Positions 6,121 through 10,640 of a stretch of 10,640 nt of DNA are shown one piece after another; positions within the stretch are counted from its first letter, which is position 1; the number at the start of each line of letters is the position of its first letter. Where the stretch lies: the NCBI GenBank assembly GCA_038231495.1, contig JBBRLG010000240.1, positions 1 to 10,640 of the forward strand, written 5' to 3'. A program made the position numbers and the translations under genes. The notes under the pieces were generated by a model that was given only the letters and a program-made list of their open reading frames with translations, was not told the origin of the DNA and did no database searches. The DNA comes from JBBRLG01 sp038231495. GTDB lineage: Bacteria > Planctomycetota > Planctomycetia > Gemmatales > Gemmataceae.

Positions 6121-7044
6121 ATGATGCGCTTCCGGTGTTCGACTTGCAGGAAATCGCTCAAGGCTCCCGACGACGCGCCTGGGCGGAAGTTTTCCTGTCC
6201 CCGCTGCGGTCAACAGATGCGAGTTCCGCCGCCCGAGCAAAGCGGAACCAACCTCGCGGAGCGACTGCCCCCGCAAACGCCCTGGTCTACAACCAGCGCA
6301 CCGCCGCCGGTCCGTCGGCCTCCCCTTACGCAAGCCGATCTGCCGGCGAAATGGCACCACACCAACGGCGGCATTCCACAACCTGTGCCTGTGGTTTGGG
6401 AGAACCTGCGCCGCATGGCCGACGCCGGCCAGCTGCAACCGGATGACCTTGTAAAAGAGGAAGGGGAAACGGGATGGCAACGGGCCGGTAGTTTCCCCGA
6501 TCTATGGCCGGAGGTCTGCGAAACCGATGAACAGCCGGAAATCGAGGACGAACCGGCCTCGGTGTCGACAGCCGCTCCAATGACACCCGCGGTGCCGGAA
6601 TCTCCGCTCACCGCCTGCACCGTCTGTGGCCGGGAGATTGCGAAAGAGGCGAAAGCCTGCCCTGGTTGTGGCGCGCCGAATCGGTGGACGCATCCGGAGA
6701 TTGTCCGCTTCCTAAAGCGGCTGCACTGGTTCGACGACATCCCTAATTTCGAGGTCGAGGGCCGCGGCTATAGGTTGGTAGGGAAGTCTACAAGAGGGCA
6801 GCAGTTCACAGACGTAGCGGCCGGCGCGGTCGGCGGGTTAGGCTTCATTGCCCCTATGACGGGTGCGGGACTCCTCGGCGCGCTGGGGGCTTCTATCGGG
6901 GCGCATTATGCTTCAGAGGCTTTACGCAACTCGGCTGGAAGAGGCGTGCAGTTCTTTGTCATCGACTTTCGCTATCCCGAACCCTTTTGGCAATCGACGG
7001 ACGATTACTTTTGGGGGGACGTAATGGACTTCTTCAAGCTGTAG
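6121..7044 (+). CDS. Zinc-ribbon / GYF_2 / zinc-ribbon protein with glycine-rich C-terminal segment, 307 aa
   Basis: It is the only plus-strand gene of the element. The ATG at 6121 follows GGAG at a usable distance and starts directly with a zinc ribbon; the longer frame from 6046 is rejected. Domains are: zinc ribbon 1 (C6, C9, C26, C29); a disordered Pro-rich stretch 36-75; a GYF_2-like domain about 78-130 (KWHHTNGG...WENLRRMADAGQLQPDDLV...WQRAG), a peptide-binding fold common in Planctomycetes; an acidic linker 132-160; zinc ribbon 2 (C166, C169, C180, C183); and a novel C-terminal region. In the last, 232-262 is glycine-rich and hydrophobic with glycine-zipper spacing, so a membrane hairpin is possible, followed by an aromatic/acidic tail ending WGDVMDFFKL. 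Function is unknown. Its position and lone orientation make it the best cargo candidate. Confidence 0.85.
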   Translation: MMRFRCSTCRKSLKAPDDAPGRKFSCPRCGQQMRVPPPEQSGTNLAERLPPQTPWSTTSAPPPVRRPPLTQADLPAKWHHTNGGIPQPVPVVWENLRRMADAGQLQPDDLVKEEGETGWQRAGSFPDLWPEVCETDEQPEIEDEPASVSTAAPMTPAVPESPLTACTVCGREIAKEAKACPGCGAPNRWTHPEIVRFLKRLHWFDDIPNFEVEGRGYRLVGKSTRGQQFTDVAAGAVGGLGFIAPMTGAGLLGALGASIGAHYASEALRNSAGRGVQFFVIDFRYPEPFWQSTDDYFWGDVMDFFKL

Positions 7045-7062
7045 GCCGAACGTCGAGGTTTT

Positions 7063-7383
7063 CTAATCGGAGTCGAACGCCGGCGGCATCCCCGGATGCG
7101 CGGGAAACAGCGGTTCATAGGCCGGGGGCGGCGCGGGCGGCGGTGTGGCGGGATGGCCGGACGGCGTGCTGACGTCAAGTAGTTCCGCCACGTCCAAAAA
7201 CAAGGCGTCCAGGGACCGGGCGAGATGGGGCTTTGTGTTCGGCCGCTGGCGCACCTCGCGAAGGATGGCCAGAATGCCTTCCAACTTAGCTGGGTTGATC
7301 GCGCCCTTGCGGACGGCGGCGCGCAGCCTCACCAGGTCGGATCGGCGGACGTTGTTCAGATAGTTCAGGTCGTGGCCAAGCAT
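7063..7383 (-). CDS. Hypothetical protein, 106 aa
   Basis: The ATG at 7383 is preceded by GAGG, which overlaps the stop region of the upstream gene (nine bases apart), so it forms an operon with the 198-aa gene. Residues 1-70 look helical and basic (LNYLNNVRRSDLVRLRAAVR, KLEGILAILREVRQ, LDALFLDVAELLDV). The last 35 residues are Pro-rich and probably disordered. No family is recognised. It ends 18 bp from the end of the convergent zinc-ribbon/GYF gene. Confidence 0.65.
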   Translation of the reverse strand: MLGHDLNYLNNVRRSDLVRLRAAVRKGAINPAKLEGILAILREVRQRPNTKPHLARSLDALFLDVAELLDVSTPSGHPATPPPAPPPAYEPLFPAHPGMPPAFDSD

Positions 7384-7392
7384 CGTTGAACC

Positions 7393-7989
7393 TCATTTGC
7401 CGACGCGGGCTTGCCGCTCGTCCCGCAGTTGGTCCAAAACCGTGTAAATCGGGTCCGTGATCTTGCCAGCCGCGTGCATCCTCTTGACCAGTTGCTCGTG
7501 GTCAACGGGCTTCCGTTCCGCGAATGCCGCAACCGCGTCCTCGGCGCTCACGATTTCGGCAAAAACCCGCACCATCTGAATGAGCGTCGGCGAGGCGTCG
7601 AGGAGCTTCCATTCCTCCAGGTCGAGGCGGTCGGGGTCAACGGCGGTCGTCGGCTTGCCCACGGCATAGGCCAGAAACAGCGCCGCGGCTTGCAGGTCGC
7701 CGGGTTGGAACTGTCCGCCGATGGCGCGTTTCCACAACTCACGGGCGAGCTGGCCCACTTCCTCCGGCGTCACGGCGTCGAGGAACGCCTTGCGCATCGC
7801 CCCCAACTTGCGGGTGAACGGGTTGCCCTTGCCCAGCTTGTTACCGGGTGCGAACGTGCCCTTCACGGTCCGGCCGTCCGCCATCGGATTCGGCTGCGGC
7901 CCGTCGTCAGAGACGGGGGTTAACGGCGCCGGCGCGTGGCCGTTGGAATCGTGAACGCCGTTGGTGCCTGGCTTGGTCGCGGCCGTCAT
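7393..7989 (-). CDS. Hypothetical protein, 198 aa
   Basis: The N-terminal 38 residues are low-complexity. A basic, Gly-rich motif follows (VKGTFAPGNKLGKGNPFTRK, 43-62), resembling the GRF.PG.SGNP opening of DUF5681-type proteins found in phages and mobile elements, but I cannot confirm membership. Helical segments follow (MRKAFLDAVTPEEVGQLARE, LQAAALFLAYAVGKP), then an acidic C-terminal part. In phages similar small proteins are sometimes near packaging genes, but no terminase large subunit, portal or capsid gene is present here. The gene lies 145 bp after the stop of the detached integrase tail, so in the circular form it would follow the integrase. Confidence 0.7.
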   Translation of the reverse strand: MTAATKPGTNGVHDSNGHAPAPLTPVSDDGPQPNPMADGRTVKGTFAPGNKLGKGNPFTRKLGAMRKAFLDAVTPEEVGQLARELWKRAIGGQFQPGDLQAAALFLAYAVGKPTTAVDPDRLDLEEWKLLDASPTLIQMVRVFAEIVSAEDAVAAFAERKPVDHEQLVKRMHAAGKITDPIYTVLDQLRDERQARVGK

Positions 7990-8134
7990 GTCGTCGCCTC
8001 GCTTTCGCTGGACTCGTTCGCCTTGTCGTTGGACCGCATCATTCGCATTCTACCGCGTCCGGCGTCGCGCTCGGCTTGCGGGCTGTCTCACCCGTCGAGA
8101 ACGCGGCAGGGCGTGAAAGAGGGCGTCTGGCGGG

Positions 8135-8347
8135 TCAACCGTTCGCACTACCGATCAGCGCCAGCATCGCGCGGCGGATCGCGTCCGGCAGGTCCGGCCA
8201 TGCCGAGACGACGCGGGCCAAGTCGGGGTCGATTGGCGTTTCATGGGCCAAGGAATGGGCCAAGGTTTCCGGCGGGGTTTCCGTAACCTCTTTTGCCGAG
8301 TTGCACTTAGGCGAAATGCCCAAGGGGTTCGAGTCCCCTTGGGGGTA
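8135..8347 (-). CDS. Detached 3' end of the integrase gene (joined only in circular form)
   Basis: On the minus strand the attR core reads YPQGDSNP in the same frame as the integrase at attL. It continues as LGISPKCNSAKEV... to DPDLARVVSAWPDLPDAIRR and a stop at 8135-8137. A tail of this DPDLA..W..LP type is one I associate with the extreme C-terminus of planctomycete integrases. In the integrated state it lacks a start: a TAA at 8348-8350, made by the chromosomal base A8350, closes the frame just before it. In the circle C250 replaces A8350, the codon becomes GAA (Glu), and the integrase runs through for 70 more residues. The spacing of the two cores, 8,100 bp, is divisible by three, so the frames agree exactly. 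Confidence 0.75.
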   Translation of the reverse strand, partial: YPQGDSNPLGISPKCNSAKEVTETPPETLAHSLAHETPIDPDLARVVSAWPDLPDAIRRAMLALIGSANG

Positions 8348-8349
8348 TT
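8323..8349 (+). repeat. attR core repeat
   Basis: This is the right copy of the 27-bp core. It is the 3' end of tRNA-Glu without the rest of the gene; the bases upstream do not complete a cloverleaf. It marks the right limit of the element, and chromosomal sequence follows from 8350. Confidence 0.9.
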
Positions 8350-8452
8350 ATGTTGCAAAAAGTGTTGCACGCTATCCATAAGTCATTGAAAACAAATGAC
8401 TTAAATACGGAAAATTTGCAACACTTTTTGCAACACTTTTTGCAACACTTTA
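8346..8452. repeat. 12-bp iterons in inverted arrangement next to attR
   Basis: Three tandem copies of TGCAACACTTTT occupy 8417-8452 (the last differs in its final base). One full inverted copy (8358-8369) and one partial inverted copy (8351-8357) lie opposite. They form a 19-bp perfect inverted repeat (8351-8369 with 8417-8435, or with 8429-8447). A smaller nine-pair hairpin (8379-8387 with 8395-8403, seven-base loop) lies between. The stretch is AT-rich in a GC-rich window. It has the look of replication iterons or a protein-binding array, perhaps left by another element at the same tRNA site. No gene is seen from 8350 to about 8540. Confidence 0.8.
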
Positions 8453-8492
8453 GGAGAGTAAACGGGACAGTTAGCGGGAAGAAACTTTCAGC

Positions 8493-8528
8493 AAACCCCA
8501 GGCAAAACGACCTGGGGGTTTCGTTTTT
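8493..8528 (+). terminator. Rho-independent terminator right of attR
   Basis: AAACCCCAGG at 8493-8502 pairs with CCTGGGGGTTT at 8511-8521 (one bulged G) across an eight-base loop, followed by TTTTT at 8524-8528. It points the same way as tRNA-Glu. Before integration it would have been the first strong terminator downstream of the tRNA, about 145 bp past attB. Confidence 0.7.
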
Positions 8529-9068
8529 CAAGGGTTCCTCCCGCCCGTGACGGCTCGATGCTCTCGCCTTCCAACCCCCAGCAAACGCATCCCGGATTTC
8601 CTTCTGCGACACTCTTCGAGGCCCCTGCTCGCCCGGCTCCTCGTCGCTGAAGCAGAGCAGGAACAGCCAACCGCCCGGCTTGAGGACCGACGCCAGACCC
8701 TCGACGTAGCGCCGCCGATCCTCGTCGTTGAAGACGTGAAACAGCCCGCTGTCGATCACCGTGTCGAAAACTTCGGGAAGCTCCTTGAGCGCCAGGGCAT
8801 CCATCACGAGGAAAGTCGCCGTCAGGCCCCGCTCCGTTGCCTTCTGTTTCGCCCGGTTGATCGGCTCGGTCAAGAAGTCGATGCCCGTGACCTTTTGGCC
8901 CCGGCTGGCGAAGAAAAGACCGTTCTCGCCCGTGCCGCACCCGGCGTCCAAGATCGACCCGGCGATCTGGCCGGCCACGTTGAGCAACGCCTGCTGCGGC
9001 CTTCCGATGTCCCACGGCGGTTGCCCGGTGTAAGCGGACTCGAAAGTGCTGCGGTTGGGGACGGTCAT

Positions 9069-9366
9069 GGTTGATCTCCTGTGACTCGTGCGACATGGTT
9101 CAGTTTACGGCGAACGGCGGCGACCAGCCGCCCTGGGTAGCAGCCGTCCAGCCTGTCACCAATCCCATCGCCCGGTAGAATAGCTCCTTGCGTCTGACGC
9201 CCGGTCAGGGAACGTCTGCGCCGAACTCGGTTTACCAATGACTTTACCCAAGAAGGCGGGATATGGCGGCATGGTCGGAACCCTAGTTTCGTTGTTCGCA
9301 ACGAGTCCGGCGTTGAGTCGCCAAGCCGAAGTGGAGTTAACGCCGCTCCAATTGGTTTTTTTCCTA
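9069..9366. other. Intergenic stretch with no supported gene
   Basis: This stretch lies between the methyltransferase start and the original end of the TPR gene. Open frames here lack domain-like sequence or start signals. The methyltransferase ribosome-binding site lies at its left edge. A run of seven T and a CTATAAT word near 9357-9371 are noted, but no promoter with proper spacing was found. Confidence 0.5.
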
Positions 9367-10469
9367 CTATAATTTGCAGCAACGCAATTCCATTAGCCAT
9401 TTTTTTGCCTTCTCCAGTTGCTTTGCTGCCCATTCGTTGGTTGGATCACAACGAATAGCTTCCGAAAGGTCAATAATAGCAGATAAAAATAGGCCTTTTG
9501 GACGAAATGCACATCCCGTTTGGTGTAGGCATCTGGCGATGTTGGATCCAGTCGGAGGAATTCAGTGGCTTCGGCAAAGGTCCGGTCGTAGTCGTCGTTA
9601 TCCAAGTAGGCATTGGCCCTTATGCGCTAGTCACTGGCATCTTCGGGGTCGAGGCGGACGGCTTCGGCAGCATCGACGGTGGCTCGGTCGAAGTCGGCTT
9701 TGCCCCAGTAGGCAGTGGCCCTTAAGCGATAGGCACTGGCATCATTGGGGTCGAGGCGGATGGCTTCGCTGGCATCGGGAATGGCTCGGTCGTAATCCAT
9801 CTTATTGCTATATACCATAGCCCGTGTCAGGAAGGCATCGGCATCTTCGGGGTTGAGGCGGATGGCATCGGTGGCATCGGCTATGACCCGGTCGTAGTCG
9901 TGCTTGCCCCAGTAGTAGGCATTAGCCCTCAAGCGGTAGGCATCGGCATTTTCGGGATCGAGCCGAATGGCTTCGCTGGCATCGGCGATGGCCCGGTCGT
10001 AGTCAGTCTTGTCGAGGTAGGCGTTGGCCCTTAAGTAGTCGTCACTAGCATCTTCGGGGTTGAGTCGGATGGCTTCGGTGGCATCAGCTATGGCCCGGTC
10101 ATGGTCGTACTTCCCCCAGTAATAGGCATTGGCCCTCAAGCGGTGGGCATCGGCATCTTCGGGGTCAAGGCGAATAGCTTCGGTGGCATCGACAATGGCC
10201 CGGTCGTAGTCGGCCTTGTCCTTGTATGCCTTGGCTCTTATGCGGTAAGCACTGGCATTTTTCGGGTCCAACCGGATGGCTTCGCTGGCATCGGCAATGG
10301 CCAGGTCATTGTCGTCTTTCATCCAATGTGCCGCTGCCCGTGTCAGGTAGGCATCGGCATCTTCGGGGTCGAGGCGGATGGCTTCGCTGGCATCGGCAAT
10401 AGCCCGGTCGTAGTCGGCCTTGTCCTTATGTGCCTTAGCTCTTATGCGGTAAGCACTGGACTTCCCCAT
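9367..10469 (-). pseudogene. TPR-repeat protein, decayed at both ends
   Basis: The open frame is 9627-10469 (280 aa) and consists of eight consecutive 34-residue tetratricopeptide repeats with the unit AYRxRAxAYxxKxDYDRAIAD followed by AxEAIRLDPEDA. TPRs stack as helical pairs and bind other proteins. A TAG at 9627-9629 follows EDASD and appears to replace a Tyr codon (TAC). In the same frame a ninth repeat continues (RIRANAYLDNDDYDRTFAEA). Near 9514 one G seems lost; in the shifted frame a natural end follows (SAIIDLSEAIRCDPTNEW, then a Lys-rich helix) with a stop at 9367-9369. At the 5' end the present ATG at 10469 lies inside the IS terminus, and repeat sequence begins only at about 10459, so the original N-terminus is lost. 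A shortened 280-aa TPR protein could still be made. Confidence 0.8.
9640..10459 (-). repeat. 102-bp near-identical DNA tandem repeats encoding TPRs
   Basis: The coding repeats have a 102-bp period (two copies carry one extra codon) and remain very similar at DNA level, including silent positions (GCATCTTCGGGGTCGAGGCG and GCATCGGCAATGGCC-type words recur). Such identity implies recent amplification or gene conversion and makes the copy number likely to vary between strains and prone to assembly collapse. Confidence 0.8.
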
Positions 10470-10640
10470 GAATGGTGGACACCCAGTTAAGGGTGTATAC
10501 TCACCCTAGGAGGTCCATCATGGCTCGAACGCGACGCACCTACACTCCCGAGTTCAAGACCGCAGCCGTCAAGCTCGTCACCGAGCAAGGCTACTCCGTC
10601 GCCGAGGCCGCACGCTCCCTCGGCCTCAGCGAGAACCTCA
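10457..10640 (+). mobile_element. Left end of an IS3-family insertion sequence (continues beyond the window)
   Basis: TPR homology stops at 10459, where other copies read GCACTGGCAT and this one reads GCACTGGACT. The new sequence includes TGGACTTCCCCATGAATGG and GGTGGACACCC, consistent with an IS3-type terminal repeat. The exact end (10457-10461) cannot be fixed without the other terminus and target duplication. An AGGAGG ribosome-binding site at 10508-10513 leads into OrfA. A stem of ACACCC/GGGTGT (10479-10484 with 10491-10496) lies in the leader. Confidence 0.7.
10520..10640 (+). CDS. IS3-family transposase OrfA, N-terminal part (cut by window end)
   Basis: The ATG at 10520 lies six bases after a perfect AGGAGG. 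The 40 visible residues (MARTRRTYTPEFKTAAVKLV, then EQGYSVAEAARSLGLSENL) match the start of IS3-family OrfA: a basic RRxYTxEFK opening and a helix-turn-helix with AEAARSLGLS. OrfA binds the IS ends, and in this family a ribosomal frameshift normally fuses it to the DDE-domain OrfB, which would lie beyond the window. Confidence 0.88.
   Translation, partial: MARTRRTYTPEFKTAAVKLVTEQGYSVAEAARSLGLSENL

Larger units (their letters stand above)
223..8322. mobile_element. 8.1-kb integrative element in tRNA-Glu
   Basis: Three things define the element. There is a 27-bp identical direct repeat at 223-249 and 8323-8349. A tyrosine recombinase gene abuts the left copy. The target is the 3' end of a tRNA gene, the classic site for this enzyme class. 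The unit is exactly 8,100 bp from one repeat to the next. It carries recombinase, two excisionase-like HTH proteins, a primase-helicase, a candidate origin-like inverted repeat and several unknown genes, but no visible structural phage genes, relaxase or type IV secretion genes. It therefore looks like a small satellite-like or plasmid-like integrative element rather than a conjugative element or full prophage. Whether it can still excise is unknown, but no gene inside it is visibly broken. Confidence 0.88.
8307..9068 (-). pseudogene. Class I SAM-dependent methyltransferase, frameshifted and 3'-truncated
   Basis: The ATG at 9068 has a perfect AGGAG nine bases upstream. Residues 1-167 are a normal small-molecule-type Rossmann methyltransferase: motif I ILDAGCGTGENGLFF (39-53), the acidic end of strand 2 VTGIDF, motif II/III region VMDALAL and FDTVIDSGLFHVF (101-113), and LKPGGWLFLLCF (129-140). 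After GGWK at 8568 the frame changes: the native continuation ESIEPSR is read in another minus frame, consistent with loss of one base near 8566. About ten residues later even that frame stops resembling the family, near 8545, just before the terminator. The open frame runs on to 8307 through iterons (Cys/Lys-rich junk) and attR, ending in tRNA-antisense residues (RGLEPLGHFA). The substrate is unknown, and the protein is probably non-functional because the last 35-40 residues are missing. Confidence 0.78.

Noticed and set aside
8323..8349. Second tRNA-Glu gene at the right end
   Set aside because: Only the T-arm and 3' acceptor half are present; upstream bases give no D-arm or anticodon arm. 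It is attR.
8346..8452. CRISPR-like array
   Set aside because: Units are 12 bp and directly abutting, with inverted copies and no unique spacers, so they are iterons rather than CRISPR repeats.
9065..9433. 122-aa minus-strand frame upstream of the methyltransferase
   Set aside because: Its first part is the TPR gene's original C-terminus in another frame, and the rest has no coding signal.
9640..10459. Non-coding satellite or CRISPR array
   Set aside because: The 102-bp period is a clear 34-residue TPR coding repeat in one frame.

Overview
The window is GC-rich and looks like Planctomycetes DNA, probably a Gemmata-like genome. The signs are the zinc-ribbon plus GYF_2 protein style, the planctomycete-type integrase tail motif, long near-identical TPR arrays, and Pro/Ala/Gly-rich linkers. 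The lineage is inferred from protein style; no marker gene is present.

The centre of the window is a complete 8,100-bp integrative element inserted in the 3' end of a tRNA-Glu(CTC) gene (175-247, + strand). A 27-bp identical direct repeat, covering the T-arm, the 3' acceptor strand and two further bases, lies at 223-249 (attL, inside the intact tRNA) and at 8323-8349 (attR). Nearly all element genes are on the minus strand and read leftward. In order they are: a 224-aa DNA-binding-like protein (5227-5901); two overlapping small excisionase/MerR-type HTH proteins (4940-5143 and 4705-4947); a degenerate tRNA-Arg(CCU)-like sequence (4630-4698); a Toprim/DUF3854-like primase fused to a P4/D5-type SF3 helicase (2346-4568); a 126-aa hypothetical protein whose start sits in the loop of a 35-bp perfect inverted repeat (1895-2275); and a tyrosine recombinase (194-1708). 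On the right side two hypothetical genes (7393-7989, 7063-7383) are also on the minus strand. The only plus-strand gene of the element is a zinc-ribbon/GYF/zinc-ribbon protein (6121-7044), which is the best cargo candidate.

The most interesting result is that the integrase reading frame crosses the attachment site. In the integrated form its last nine codons are antisense tRNA sequence. The frame also continues, without a stop, from attR down to 8135, where a planctomycete-integrase-like tail is encoded with no gene body. Circularising the element rejoins the two pieces in frame into a predicted 557-aa integrase, against 504 aa when integrated. In the circle the leftward genes would also lie head-to-tail: integrase, then the 198-aa gene, then the 106-aa gene.

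Outside the element, to the right, lie a repeat-rich stretch with 12-bp iterons (8346-8452), a rho-independent terminator (8493-8528), a frameshifted and 3'-truncated SAM methyltransferase (start 9068), a decayed TPR-repeat gene on the minus strand (9367-10469) with an in-frame stop and a frameshift near its 3' end, and the left end of an IS3-family insertion sequence (from about 10457) that has cut off the 5' end of the TPR gene. Left of the tRNA there is only a possible 3' end of another gene (1-78) and the tRNA promoter.
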